Assembly: GCF_963678635.1 (NCBI RefSeq)
Contig: NC_087064.1
Span: forward strand, 13,861,599-13,925,598
Direction of reading: 5' to 3'
DNA: 64,000 nucleotides
Source: Symsagittifera roscoffensis
Taxonomy: Eukaryota > Xenacoelomorpha > Acoela > Convolutidae
Below, piece after piece: positions 51,549-64,000 of the stretch. Position 1 is the stretch's first letter, and the number at the start of each line of letters is the position of its first letter. The notes under the pieces were generated by a model. It saw only the letters and a list, made by a program, of their open reading frames with translations. It searched no databases and was not told the origin of the DNA. The position numbers and the translations under genes are program-made.

Positions 51549-52235
51549 CTATATTGCACATGAATTCTCAGCCTGGTCCCTACTCATTGTGTCCATTCTC
51601 GTTTCTAGACTCCCCAACTGGTTGTTCACTGCGTCATACCGTTGCTTCCCTTGCATGTCTTTTTTGATGTTCTTGCCACGCTCCCCATCAGTGGCATCTA
51701 CCTTGTCTGACATCTGCTGACGCTTTTCCTCTGTCGCTTTCGCCAGATTGAAATAGATGTCCAAGTACTCATGTTTGTTGTATCTTAATTCTTTCTCTAT
51801 CACCTCTCTATCCTCCTCGCTGTGCTTTAGTCTCTTGTCGATCTGATCTAGCTTCGCCATCAGATTGCCCAGATCGAGAGAAGTTGTTGTTTCATGGTCA
51901 GCTGTTGCCCTGTTGTTGGCTGCTGCTCCCGGTCTGACCTGGTCCTCTTTTTGGTCGGTGTCTGTCGTTTTCGTGGAAACCGTTCCGAATGTTTTGCCTT
52001 TCTCGGCTTTCGGTTCCTCCGTCACTATGTCTCTTGATTTCATCCCGACCATCATTGCCAACTTTTCAGTAAATGACGTTCTTTTTGCTTGAGACTCGTC
52101 CTTTACCGTTTCTGGCGTGTTGCCCGTTGTGTCTTCCACAGTGTCTATCAGCGAGAATTCCATGGACTTTGGATTTGGTTCTTCTTCATTCGGCATCGGT
52201 GTTGACTCCGTCGTCTTCTTCTCCACCTCATCCAC
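51549..52235 (-). CDS. second copy of Gag N-terminal region
   Basis: Copy of 39,026-39,712 with no change seen in the translated frame. It has the same TAG end and the same lack of an ATG at the start. Confidence 0.6.
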   Translation of the reverse strand: MDEVEKKTTESTPMPNEEEPNPKSMEFSLIDTVEDTTGNTPETVKDESQAKRTSFTEKLAMMVGMKSRDIVTEEPKAEKGKTFGTVSTKTTDTDQKEDQVRPGAAANNRATADHETTTSLDLGNLMAKLDQIDKRLKHSEEDREVIEKELRYNKHEYLDIYFNLAKATEEKRQQMSDKVDATDGERGKNIKKDMQGKQRYDAVNNQLGSLETRMDTMSRDQAENSCAI

Positions 52236-52710
52236 ACTCTGGTCTGGTGTTTCTAGGTCAATCTCGTTGGCGGTTTCCGCTTGTTTCCCTTCCGCGCCCT
52301 CTTTTGTTTTGTTCTCTCTATTACTCCTCGTAGTTCTTCTTTGTTACTCTTGGGCCAACCGATGTCATTCTACGTAGCGACGAGTTATATTTTGTCTTTG
52401 ATTCAGTAGATCTTTTTTCAGCCACCGGTACCCTGCTCCGTCTCATGATTTTTATTATAATTGATTCTATTTACAATATTGGTATTTACAAAATCCTATT
52501 CTAAGAATAAATTTTTTTTTGATAATAAAAAGAAATACTACTTTTCTGTTCCTTATAAGATTTTATTAAAATTCTACTGATTCGTGATCCTAACAGTTAT
52601 CGCGTTCCGACTAGTCCTACTGCTTTTGTTTCAGTTATTTCGACCTGTCTTAAGACCCTTTAGAACCGTCACCTCACTTCTTCGTGCTGTCCCCAGCTTT
52701 CTCTCTACTG

Positions 52711-53152
52711 TCCCAAGACTATTCGGTGCTGTCCCAGTACTTCTTGTTATGGTCCCAAGACCGCTGTCCCAAGACCCTTGCCCTAAGACTACTGTCCCAA
52801 GACTACTGTCCCAAGACTACTGTCCCAAGACTACTGTCCCAAGACTAGTGTCCCAAGACTACTGTCCCAAGACTAGTGTCCCAAGACTACTGTCCCAAGA
52901 CTACTGTCCCAAGACCACTGTCCCAAGACCACTGTCCCAAGACCACTGTCCCAAGACCACTGTCCCAAGACGACTGTCCCAAGACCACTGTCCCAAGACC
53001 ACTGTCCCAAGACCACTGTCCCAAGACCACTGTCCCAAGACCACTGTCCCAAGACTGTATTGTCCCAAGACCGTACCAAGACTGCTCTGGCCCAAGACTG
53101 TCCCAAGACTGCACCGTCCCAAGACTTCTTCGGTACTGTCCCAAGACTTGTC
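52711..53152. repeat. second copy of the 14-bp minisatellite
   Basis: Same unit order and number as 40,189-40,630, including the variant units. For a minisatellite this identity means the duplication is very recent. Confidence 0.95.
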
Positions 53153-54024
53153 ACCAAGTGTCTGGATAGTAGGATTTCTTCCTCTTCGTTGTGGGGACTT
53201 GTGAGCTCTAGTGAAAATTTTCCCACAAATCCTATCTTAATGGCCAAAAGCTTCAAATACTGACCCCCCTGTACGTATCTCCCTTTCGTTGTTTCAGGCA
53301 ATTTGAAACCCCAACTTCTTCGCAGGTATCTTGTGATCACCTGTTCGTTCAAATACCAATAACAAATTCTCACCAAAACGTAAAAAATTTAAACAGGAAA
53401 AATTATAAAAACAGAGAGATGAACCCACCTAAAATTCAAAGCTGACAGATGTCAACCTTTGTCCGAAAAAACGTCTGGTACCCGATTGCCACGCGTTTTC
53501 CTCCCCCCTGCTAGCGATCTTATGGGGTATCACAAAAACTGTCTATGTCCGTTCCCCCTACCGATCCAACCAGGTTACCTACCTTAACTCGATGTTAAAT
53601 TTGGATATCCGCTTCTTATAACCAACGCGTGTAAGTATCTAATGTAACTAAATCGACGAGGCCGAACAATTAGTTACTCTAATGTGTCCCCCCTTTTTAC
53701 ACTTTACAACCACCAACCTTTAACTTAACCAGCCCCCTTTCTAACCTCCCCCCTCTTCAGCCGAAAATTCCCTTAAGCGCCAGGTGCTAAACCTCTCGAG
53801 AGAAAACCGTAGACCTGTTTTCAGGCCTGCTTGAGTAAAAACTTCCTCAAAACAATGGGGCTCCGCTTATCCAATTTTACACTTATTTCCTATAATGTAA
53901 TGTGGATTATAACGATACCCGTTTGTCCAACTTGAGAACACCCCTTTGCGTCCTCCTCTTGTTGTAGCGGTCCCGTGCTGGTTGTCCCCTTGACGTGCAC
54001 TGCACTTGACACCAGCACCACCTC

Positions 54025-54222
54025 CCCACTTGGCTGGTCACCTCTTCCAGTCAAGTCTCCTAGCGGTTCAGCTCAATCCTTGTGAACAACTTTCCCACTC
54101 GACTGGTCACCTCTTCCAGTCAAGTCTCCTAGTGGTTCGGCTCAATCCTTGTGAACCACTTTCCCACTCGGCTGGTCACCTCTTCCAGTCAAGTCTCCTA
54201 GTTGTCCAGCTAAGTAGCAAGC
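54025..54222. repeat. second copy of the 69-bp tandem repeat
   Basis: Copy of 41,503-41,700 at offset 12,522. Confidence 0.9.
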
Positions 54223-54702
54223 TATCTGAAAACCCTTAACAACGCCCCCCTTTTGGGCACCTTATTGAGGTTGCTGGATTAGATTGCTAGGTTGATCGCA
54301 ACGATCGGTCTTATAAAACAGTATGGGTATACTATTTAAGTAGTATAAAGGTTTGATCCAACTAATCTGGGGTCAAAGTCACTGTCATTTTGTTTTATGG
54401 TTTTTGTGCCTTTTTCTATTCTTTTTTTTGTTTTTGTTTCTCTTTTTGTCTTTTTGCTCGTGTTTTTGTCCCCCTAGTTACCCCCCTTACTCGGTTAGCT
54501 AAGCCTCGTTCAGAGAGCGTACCAGGAAGTTTTCTCAAGTTTTCCTAAAAAGCTATCACGGTACAACCGGAAGGTTTACTTGTTCCCGCTGAACCGTACC
54601 ACCGGTACTCTAGAATGGGCATGTAGCCCGGAGCTGTGTCAAGTGGGTTCGACTCCGTAGTCATGATGTCGTAAAAACACCCAGGAGCGCCATAAAACAC
54701 TA

Positions 54703-55609
54703 TGTAACAGTCGCCTACTTCGGTCACATATGAGGCTTAAGAAAAACAGGCCCTATAACCATTGGCTCAAGAGTCAGGGTCTATCTCTTGTGTTTTTCTA
54801 CCTCAAAAACGGTTGGAGCCAATTCGGTTCACTTGCGACATGAGACTAGAATCCGTTACAGCTTAAAGGCCACTACCAAAATACACCCCCCCCCCCCCCA
54901 ACTCTAGAAAATAAGAGCGTCTCCATACTTAGGTCTCAAAATATCCAAAATACGCGAACGCCGTTAAAAACAGGGTCGGAACAATCCGTTAAGTTACTTT
55001 TCATTGGACAGTGGAACTTTGATCCATTTCAGATGGATCAACCTAAGACTCGCCTTACCTCAACATACTTATCACAAATTGCACTCGGGAAAACTAAATT
55101 AGGTACTTACATACCAGCACACTTGTGAACCAGAGTAATTAAGCTAATTAGTAACTCTAGCATAAATATAATTGGATATAACTCGAGAAAATTTCTAACA
55201 ATGAGTTCCAATCAAAGGAAATGAGTTTTAACTTGAGAATGTAGTTTTGGGTCTGAACCATTGGGAGACTTCAGTTGTCTACCTTTCCATTGAAGGTTCA
55301 CTCTGGTTTAGTCGAATTCTGATCTTCTTTCGTAATCACTCTGTCTCCTATATCAAGATAGGACAGCTCTACTCTCGTGGTTCTATTTATTATCTCGGAA
55401 ATTGCAAATAGCAATTTCCCGCTGTTTTTTCTGTCACTTTCCAGCTATTGCGATTCGGTCGTTCTGATTTCATGTTTTATGTTTTCAGTTGTCGCGAGAA
55501 AACTGAGCATGACAGGCTCAATTCGAATTTTTGAAAAATTAAACTTCAATCCAAAACCACGTACTTCGTATTCCTCAAGGTCAAACTTCCAGATATGACC
55601 GACTGGCAC
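54703..55609 (-). repeat. third LTR (duplicate of the 5' LTR)
   Basis: Copy of 42,181-43,082. The C-run near 54,885 is about five to six bases longer than in the first copy, which disrupts a 111-codon antisense frame that is open in the first copy. The candidate primer-binding site is repeated at 54,675-54,692. Confidence 0.9.
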
Positions 55610-58600
55610 AAATATTGCCGATATAAGTAATAAAAAAAACAATAAAAGTAACAGTTCCAAAGTTTTTTTCATCAAATTATTTGAACTGTTTGCATGTAAT
55701 CAATGAGAAGTTGCTGGTTTTTGAGTAAATAGTCAAATTCTTTGATTTTGATGTTAATTTGAGAGAATAACTCGGAGTTGATGATTTTTTCAAGGTAAAT
55801 TTGGGGAATCCAACTCCAAATCTGATCAAGCAGGATTTTGAGCTCCGAAAAACTTCAAGAATTGAACGAAAAAAAAAACTTTGCTGGGGAGTTTTTACAA
55901 ATTTCTTTATCGAGTAGGAGATAAAAAAAGTCTTTGATATATATTCATAAGACTATTTTTATCAATTTCAAACTTCCGAGAACAAAATAGTTTCTTTCCT
56001 TGTCGGGTAAAATCCAGCTTTAAATCTACAATTTCATTTCAGTAAATTTCAAGCTTTGAAACACAATTTCTGTTTCAAGAGTAAACTCTTGGATTGAGTT
56101 AGTTTTCTCTAAAGAGACCTTTACTCAGTCGAATAACAATATTTTGTACAATAAAAACGGCCAAAAATTTTTGAAAAATTAAGAGTCAACATCTACTTCA
56201 TCAATAAGAAAGTCAACACGATTTTTTTCCTTTTTCTTGTAAAGTAACTCGAGGAAATTCAAATTTTTTGCGATAGATTTTTTCCAAATAACGATTAAAT
56301 TTTTAAAATTATCAAACCTTTCACTTAAATTTGCTGGGAATTTCCAACAAACAGTGTTACAAAAAAAATACTCAATTCTGGTTGGTTGATAACAAATTTT
56401 TGAAAACTCCATGATTAGATTCGATGATTTTTATTCCAACTGGGCTAAATAGGGCAATATCCATTCTAAATTTCTTCCATGTTGAAAAAAATTATGTAAA
56501 CAGTTTACATAACTGTTTTTATTTATTTTTATTAATTTTTTGAGGCTATCCAACTCTTTTTATCTAATGTTTTGGGACATCCTAAATCTCCCATTTTTTC
56601 TCAAGTTCTCTCCATTATTATTGAGATGCCGTCACTGAATAGAAATGAAAGAGTAGCATGTCTTGATTGTGGCAGAAAATACAGGCATAAAGACGCAATT
56701 ACTTACACAAATATCCAATCAAAGAGTTGTCGAGCGGCAAAACTGTTCCGGAGGTTCTCTATAGAACGTAGAGCTGAAGGAGCTTCCATAGCTGGTGTTC
56801 ATTCAAGTTTTTGTGATGTATCCGATAGGAGAACACTTTTAAGAACTTAAATCTTCCGAATAAGTGAAAACATACACAAAAGCAATCCCAAAAACAAATG
56901 ACCATAAGTTTTTTGCTGTAACAGTAATAATTATTGCCGTATAAATAACAAAAAAAGCATACAAGTAGCATTTCCACATTTTTTAAATTAAATTGATGAA
57001 TTTTTTTTGAATGTAGTCAATGAGCAACAGCAGATTTTTGAACAAATAGACGAGTTTTTTGATTTTGATGTAAATTTGGGAAGATAACTCAAGGTTGAAG
57101 AGTTTTTCAAGTAAATTTCAGGAAATTTAATTCTAAAGCTGATCATGAAAGATTTTGAGCTTCGAAAATCTTTAAAGAAATGAAGGAAAAATGAACTTTG
57201 CTGGGGAGTTTTTACAAACTTCGTTATCGGGCAGGTGATAAAAAGAGTTTTTGTTATTTTATCGAACGAATTTTCGGTTAACTTCAAATTTTCTAGATTG
57301 AATAAAATTTAATTTTTAGTCAATTGTAATTCAGCGGTAAAGCTGAAGCTTTAATACGCAATGTGTAGATCAAAAGTAAATCCTTGATTGAGTAAATTTC
57401 CCTGAATGGGCTTTTGCTCAGTGGGAGAACTCTATTTTGGACAACTGAAACGTCCAAAAAACTGTGAAAAAAGTAAGAGCCAACGTCCATTTCATCATTT
57501 AGAAAATGAAGTGGAAGTTTTCATGTTTTCTTTTAGAGAAACTCCTAGAAATTCAAATGATTTCAATAGACCTTTTCCAAATATGACATATACCAAATAT
57601 TAAATCAATTTTAGTATTGGTTAATTGTGATTGGTTGAAATCCAATTTGTTTGATTACTTTTCTTTAAGCGACAGCAACTAAAATAAGTTCACTCTGATT
57701 TTCTTTTACGCTAAAAACAATCGTTCTATAGATTCTATATCAACTTGAAAAAATTTTTCTCCCAAAAATTTAGGGTAAGTATAATTAACTGAATAATTTT
57801 TCGGGAATTTTCTAAGAACATCTCCCACTTTCATATGTATCAAGTACTAATTTCTTGATTTTAGTACCTACTTCTTTTCCCAATTTTTTTTTTGATGCCG
57901 TAGCTGATTAGAAACGAGAAAATGCAGTGTGGGGACTGTGGAATGTCAACACGCAGCTCGAAACCGCAAAATTCTAGAGCACAAAAGAGGTGTTAAGCGC
58001 TCTTCAACACTTCCGGGTGGATACTGAGACAGGAAACGGAGATGGGAAATAAGGTACTTAACTTTCAAATGTCAAAGTTAGATACTAGAGAAATCCAAGA
58101 AAAGCTGGAAGAAACATTCAATTAGCTGGGTTCCGCAGTAAAAATCAATATCGCTCTATGCTTTGTTCTTCGTAGATCAAAACGGAGTGATATTGGTATT
58201 ACTACTCCCACGAAAACAAAACTGTGCCTGAAAAATTGCATTATTTGTGTACAAAGCCGATTTGGCTACAATGCAGGAAAAAACTTGATATCATGGAGCA
58301 ATGCACTCCAGAGCGTCCGAACACAAAGTATAGGTTCAAGTTGACCACATTTGTCACTATTTTTTCTGCACTTACTAAAAAAAAACATTCCAATGGGATA
58401 TCCAGACTCTGTATTAACTGGGACCTTACTGGAAAACCATTCAGTAATTTTTTTTATCGGACAAAGAGAAACAACCATACAAAGATCAACTTTGCCTTTT
58501 CCGTGCGTTAGCAATGTATTTGCACGGCCATAGTAAACTCGATGCTCATAAATATCAGCTGTTCAGATAGTTTATATCAAATATGGATACGAATCGAAGA

Positions 58601-58660
58601 GATTTTTGCGGAGTTGCCATTGATGATTTACCTCTTGTCGAGACAATAATTAAATGCAAC
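55610..58660. repeat. palindrome left arm, second copy
   Basis: Copy of 43,083-46,135. It includes the C-x2-C peptide frame at 56,626-56,850, with one Trp-to-Arg difference. Confidence 0.9.
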
Positions 58661-58890
58661 ATATTCTTCTATGTCTGATAACATATTCTTCTATGTCTAA
58701 CATTGAGATGTCTGTTGAAAATGTCCGAACTGTTGAAGAAACAGTCACAGCTAGGACATCGGAAACACTGGAAGAAAGAATCTATATCGTTCGGGTGAAT
58801 AAAATGATTGTTAGAATTGTTTCCCTTCTAATTCTTTACCTTATTTTTTTTCCTGAATGTCATATTCATAGAAGTATCGGTTGCATTTAA
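58654..58890 (+). CDS. second copy of the loop ORF
   Basis: Copy of 46,129-46,365 around the 219-bp loop (58,661-58,879). One Cys-to-Ser change near the C-terminus; otherwise the same. Confidence 0.3.
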   Translation: MQHILLCLITYSSMSNIEMSVENVRTVEETVTARTSETLEERIYIVRVNKMIVRIVSLLILYLIFFPECHIHRSIGCI

Positions 58891-61800
58891 TTATTGTCTC
58901 GACAAGAGGTAAATCATCAATGGCAAATCTCTTCAAGTCGTATCCAGGTTTGATATAAACTATCTGAACAGCTGATATTTATTAGCATCGAGTTTTTTAT
59001 GGCCATGCAAATACATTGCTAACGCACGGAAAAGACAAAGTTGATCTTTGTATGGTTGTTTATCTTTGTCCGATTAAAAAATTTACTGAATGGTTTTCCA
59101 GTAAGGTCCCAGATAATGCAGAGTTTGGATATCCCTTTGGAATGTTTTTTTAGTAAGTGCAGAAAAAATAGTGACAATTGTGGTCAACTTGAACCTATAC
59201 TCTGTGTTCGGACGTTCTGGAGTGCATTGCTCCATGATATCAAATTTTTTCCTGCATTGTAATCAAATCGGCTTTGTACACAAAAAATGCGATTTTTCAG
59301 GCACAGTTTTGTTTTCGTGGGCGTAGTAATACCAATATCACCCCGTTTCTATCTACGAATATCAAAGCAAAAAGCGATATTGATTTTCACAGCGGAACTC
59401 AGCTAATTGAATATTTCGTCCAGCTTTTCGTTGATTTCTTTAGTATCTAACTTTGACATTTGAAAGTTAAATACCTTATGTCTCACGTTTCCCATCTCAG
59501 TATCCACCCGGACGTGTTGAAAAGCGCTTAACACCTCTTTTGTGCACTAGAATTTTGCGGTTTCGAGCTGCGTGTTGACATTCCACAGTCCCCACACTGC
59601 ATTTTCTCGTTTCTAATCAGCTACGGCATCTACAAAATTGGGAAAAAAAGTAGGTACTAAAATCAAGAAATTAGTACTTGATACATATGAAAGTGGGAGA
59701 TGTTCTTAGAAATTTCCCGAAAAATTATTCAGTTGATTATACTTACCCTAAATTTTTGGGAGAAAAATTTTTTCAATTTGATATAGAATCTATAGAACGA
59801 TTGTTTTTAGCGTAAAAGTAAATCAGAGTGAATTTATTTTACTTGCTGTCGCCCAAAGAAAAATAATCAAACAAATTATTTCAACAAATTACAATAAACC
59901 AATACTAAATTTGATTTAATATTTGGTATATGTCATATTTCGAAAATGTGTATTGAAAGCATTTGATTTTCTAGGAGTTCCTCTAAAAGAAAACATAAAA
60001 ACTTCCACTTCTTTTTCTAAATGATGAAATGGACGTTTGCTCTTATTTTTCACAATTTTTTGGACGTTTCAGTTGTCCAAAATAGAGTTCTCCCACTGAG
60101 CAAAGGCCCATTCAGGGAAATTTACTCAATCAAGGATTTACTTTTGATCTACACATTGCGTATTAAAGCTTCAGATTTACCGCTGAATTACAACTGACTA
60201 AAAATTAAGTTTTATTCAATCTAGAAAATTTGATGTTAACCAAAAAGTCGTTCAATAAAATATCCAAAACTCTTTTTTTCACCTGCCCGATGACAAAGTT
60301 TGTGAAACCTCCCCAGCAAATATGTTTTTTTTCATTACTTTGAAGATTTTTGAAGCTCAAAATCTTGCATGATCAGGTTTAAAATCAATTTTCCTGAAAT
60401 TTACTTTTAAAAAAAAATCATCAACTTTGAGTTACCCTCCCAAATTTTCATCAAAATCAAAAAACTTGACAGTTTGTTCAAAAATCGGCTATTTCTCATT
60501 GACTACATTTAAAAATATCAATCAACTTAATTAAGAAAATGTGGAAATGCTACTTGTATTGTAAGCTATTCTTTTGTTATTTATACGGCAATAATTTTTA
60601 CTTTAAATATGGTTATTTGTTTATGCGATTGCTTTTGTGTATGTTTTTGCTTATTCGGAAGATTTAAGTTCTCAAAAGAGTTCTCCTATCGGATACATCC
60701 AAATAACTTGAATGAACACCAGCTATGGAAGCTCGTTCAGCTCTACGTTCTATAGAGAACCTCCAGAACCATTTTGCCGCTCAACAACACTTTGATTGGA
60801 TAATTGTGTAAGTAATTGCGTCTTTATGCGTGTATTTTCTGCCACAATAAAGACATGCTACTCTTTCGTTTCTATTCAGTGACGGCATCTCAATAACAAT
60901 GGAAAGAACTTGAGAAAAAATGGGTGATTTAGAATGTCCCAAAACTTTAGATAAAAAGAGTTGGATAGCCTCAAAAAATATTAAAATAAGCAAAAACAGT
61001 TATGTAAACTGTTTACACAATTTTTTTTTATCAGGGAAGAAAATTAGAATGGATATTGCCCTATTTATCCCACTTGGAATAAAAATCATCGAATCTAATC
61101 ATGGAGTTTTCAAAAATTTGATATCACCCAACCAGAATTGAGTATTCTTTTAGTAACACTGTGTGTTGGAAATCCCCAACTACTTTATTTGAACTGTTTA
61201 GTAATTTTTGAATTTTTTAATTGTTTTTTTTGGAAAAGTCTATTGCAAAAAATTTGAATTTCCTCGAGTTACTTTACAAAAAAAAGGAAAAAAATCGTGT
61301 TGACCTTCTTATTGATGAAATAGATGTTGACTCTTAGTTTTTTCATAACTTTTTGGCCGTTTTTATTGTACAAAATATTGGTATCCGATTGAATAAAGGT
61401 CTCTCTAGAGAAAACTAACTCAATCCAAGAGTTTACTTTTGAAACAGAAATTGTGTATCAAAGCTTTAAATTTACTGAAATGAAAATGTAGATTTAAAGC
61501 TGGATTATAACCGACAAGGAAAGAAACTATTTTTTTCTAGGAAGTTTGAAATTGATAAAAATAGTCGTATAAAATCATATCAAAGACTTTTTTTTATCTC
61601 CTACCCGATAACGAAATTTGTAAAAGCTCCCCAGCAAAGTTTTTTTTTCGTTCAGTTCTTGAAGTTTTTCGTAGCTCAAAATCCTGTTTGATCAGATTTG
61701 GAGTTGGATTCCCCAAATTTACCTTAAAAAAACTTCAACTCCGAGTTATCCTCTCAATTTAACATCAAAATCAAAGAACTTGACTATTCACTCAAAAACC

Positions 61801-61984
61801 AGCCACTTCTCATTGATTACATGCAAGCAATTCAATTAATTTGAAGAAAAAAAACTTTGGAACTGTTACTTGTATTGAATTCTTTTATTACTTTATATCG
61901 GCAATAATTCTTATTTTTATAGCAAATAATTTTGGTGCATTTACTTTTGCGTTTGCTTTTGTGTATACATTTATTTTTTGGAAG
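58880..61984. repeat. palindrome right arm, second copy, full length
   Basis: Reverse complement of the left arm, extending past the duplication breakpoint. Positions 61,648-61,984 pair with 55,610-55,870 and then with 20,585-20,663, giving the empty-site version of the insertion point (about 61,900-61,912). This is the only copy that reads uninterrupted through the site. Confidence 0.9.
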
Positions 61985-62640
61985 AGTTAAATCCTTAAAA
62001 AGTCGTCTAATTGGATACGACAACTAGTACAAAAATGAACATTTTTGTGATTGGAAACGACAAAATGTAACAAGATCGTATTATGCAACTTTATTTTCGA
62101 TTGGACTCGACTTTGATATGAAATTTCCATTAAAGTAAGCTGAAATCTGATTGAACATGACCAGAGACAAAATATGGAAAATCGATTCTGATTCGGTAAA
62201 CCCACACATTCGAGTTGAAGGTACCCCTCACTCCTAGCCAAAAATCAATTTATTTTCATTTTAACTATCTTCAACTACCTCCGCCGTCAGCTCTAAAAAA
62301 TTTAACTTCGAATTATCTACCGTAAACTATCTCTTCTCTCAGCAGTACATCAGTCATTACATTTGTTTTTACACTGTATCTTTACTCAACTTTTTGCCCA
62401 AAATGATCTACTCAGTGCAAAACAGCAACCTTATGTACTCTGTGCAATTTTCGCCTGATCTAGTACAAAATGCGAGAAACAGTGTCTGCAAAAATTTTGG
62501 CCCGAGTGGACATCCCAATCCAAGTCTGCCACGTGCTGGAAGTGATGCGAAGGGATTTCAACCAGCATCATAGGATACAATTACCCATCGCAGAGAATCA
62601 ACTTGGAACGACAAAAAATATGGGGGAAGTGTTGAAAAGA
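61985..62640. other. unique spacer with overlapping short ORFs
   Basis: Not repeated elsewhere in the window. Two overlapping plus-strand frames occur: 62,404-62,568 and 62,470-62,730. The second begins MRETVSAKILARVDIPIQ and has a balanced, protein-like composition up to about 62,640. After that it runs into the 50-bp repeats. No family is recognised. Confidence 0.3.
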
Positions 62641-62650
62641 GGAAGTGTTG

Positions 62651-62750
62651 ATTCACCCGGAAGTGTTGAAAAGCGCTTAACACCTCTTTTGTGCTCTAGA
62701 ATTCACCCGGAAGTGTTGAAAAGCGCTTAACACCTTTTTTGTGCTCTAGA
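62651..62750. repeat. 50-bp direct repeat, two copies
   Basis: ATTCACCCGGAAGTGTTGAA and the following 30 bases occur at 62,651-62,700 and 62,701-62,750 with one C/T difference. The unit contains the imperfect palindrome GTGTTGAAAAGCGCTTAACAC. Single copies of the same motif lie in the palindrome arms (about 46,985 and 59,512). Confidence 0.95.
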
Positions 62751-64000
62751 GTTTTGCGGTTTCGAGCTGCGTGTTGACGTTCCACAGTCCCCACACTCCA
62801 ATTTCTCGTTTCTAATCAGCTAGGGCATCTACAAAATTGGGAAAAGAAGTAGGTACTAAAAACAAGAAATTAGTACTTGATACATATGAAAGTGGGAGAT
62901 GTTCTTAAAAAATTCCCGAAAAATTATTCAGTTGATTATACTTACCCTAAATTTTTGGGCGAAAATTTTTTTCAATTTGATATAGAATCTATAGAACGAT
63001 TGTTTTTAGCGTAAAAGTAAATCAGAGTGAATTTATTTTACTTGCTGTCGCTCAAAGAAAATTAATCAAACAAATTATTTCAACAAATTACAATTAACCA
63101 ATACTAAAATTGATTTAATATTCGGTATATGTCATATTTGGAAATTGTGTATTGAGAGCATTTGATTTTCTAGGAGTTCCTCTAAAAGAAAACATAAAAA
63201 CTTCCACTTCATTTTCTAAATGATGAAATGGACGTTGGCTCTTATTTTCCACAATTTTTTGGACGTTTCAGTTGTCCGAAATAGAGTTCTCCCACTGAGC
63301 AAAGGCCCATTCAGGGAAATTTACTCAATCAAGGATTTACTTTTGATCTACACATTGCGTATTAAAGCTTCAGATTTACCGCTGAATTACAACTGGCTAA
63401 AAATTAAATTTTATTCAATCTAGAAAATTTGATGTTAACCAAAATGTCGTTCAATAAAATATCCAAAACTCTTTTTTTCACCTGCCCGATGACAAAGTTT
63501 GTGAAACCTCCCCAGCAAAGTTCAGTTTTTCTTCATTACTTTGAAGCTTTTTGAAGCTGAAAATCTTGCATGATCAGGTTTAAAATCAGTTTTCCTGAAA
63601 TTTACTTTGAAAAAATCTTCAACTTTTAGTTACCCTCCCAAATTTACATCAAAATCAAAAAACTTGACAGTTTGTTCAAAAATCGGCTATTTCTCATTGA
63701 CTACATTTAAAAAAAACAATCAACTTAATTAAGAAAATGTGGAAATGCTACTTGTATGCTATTCTTTTGTTATTTATAAGGCAATAATTTTTACTTTAAC
63801 TTATGGTCATTTGTTTTTGCGATTGTTTTTGTGTGTGTTTTTACTTATTCGGAAAATTTAAGTTCTCAAAAGAGTTCTCCTATCGCATACATCCAAATAA
63901 CTTGAATGAACACCAGCTAAGGAAGCTCGTTCAGCTCTACGTTCTATAGAGAACCTCCAGAACCATTTTGCCGCTCAACAACACTTTGATTGGATAATTG
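62751..64000. repeat. further right-arm-type modules running off the window
   Basis: Matches about 47,028-48,280 (and 59,553-60,810) in the same orientation at lower identity than the two duplicated copies share. The arm modules therefore also form a direct array beyond the palindrome. Confidence 0.85.

Larger units (their letters stand above)
49122..61647. repeat. 12.5-kb tandem duplication, second copy
   Basis: Repeats 36,599-49,121 in the same orientation at an offset of 12,522-12,527. Only scattered differences are seen (for example 36,692 C against G, 37,207 T against C, an A-run change near 40,005, C-run length in the LTR). The junction lies in a T-run: TTTAGCC at 36,596 and the T-run at 61,640-61,648 share at least TTT. 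Everything inside is a copy, including its lesions. Confidence 0.95.

Overview
This is AT-rich animal genomic DNA made almost entirely of repeats and mobile elements. I see no bacterial-type operons, rRNA, tRNA or convincing single-copy host gene. The Ty3/gypsy-type element, the dense short near-palindromic repeats and TTTTCAG-like acceptor sites fit a nematode best, but nothing seen fixes the species. Treat that as a tentative inference.

Layout. Positions 1-11,220 hold a cluster of GCGGAATCC-type repeats (547-1,420), an inverted pair of about 1 kb repeat blocks (1,840-2,920 and 7,800-8,912) enclosing decayed retroelement-like DNA and a 200-N gap, a 563-bp MITE-like insertion (8,146-8,708), and two further 1.16-kb tandem copies of the right-hand repeat (8,913-11,220). 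Positions 11,950-20,575 are a long-period satellite built from two related monomers, A and B.

Positions 20,664-43,082 are one very large LTR retrotransposon of about 22.4 kb, coded on the minus strand, so its 5' end is at the right. From 5' to 3' it carries: a 5' LTR, a candidate primer-binding site, a leader with a 69-bp repeat and a 14-bp minisatellite, Gag with one intact CCHC knuckle, protease (DTG), reverse transcriptase (YVDD), RNase H, an unusually long acidic linker, and integrase. Downstream comes about 10 kb of extra coding DNA: a macro-domain-like protein, a coiled-coil protein with an SGNH-hydrolase domain, a second SGNH-like domain, and several proteins I do not recognise. The copy is decayed. 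It has in-frame stops, frameshifts, a Val at an integrase catalytic Asp position, and LTRs that differ by roughly 6% by eye.

The element sits inside the left arm of a large inverted repeat (arms about 3.1 kb, loop 219 bp), itself made of modules of about 1.3 kb. A later tandem duplication of about 12.52 kb (36,599-49,121 copied to 49,122-about 61,647) duplicated the 5' third of the element together with most of the palindrome. The two copies are nearly identical. The right end (61,985-64,000) holds a short unrecognised ORF region and another array of the same modules.

The order of events can be read from the sequence: palindrome formation, element insertion, LTR and ORF decay, then a recent tandem duplication. 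The most unusual material is the accessory coding module, and the strong over-use of the hexamer CTTGAG/CTCAAG across the element in several reading frames.
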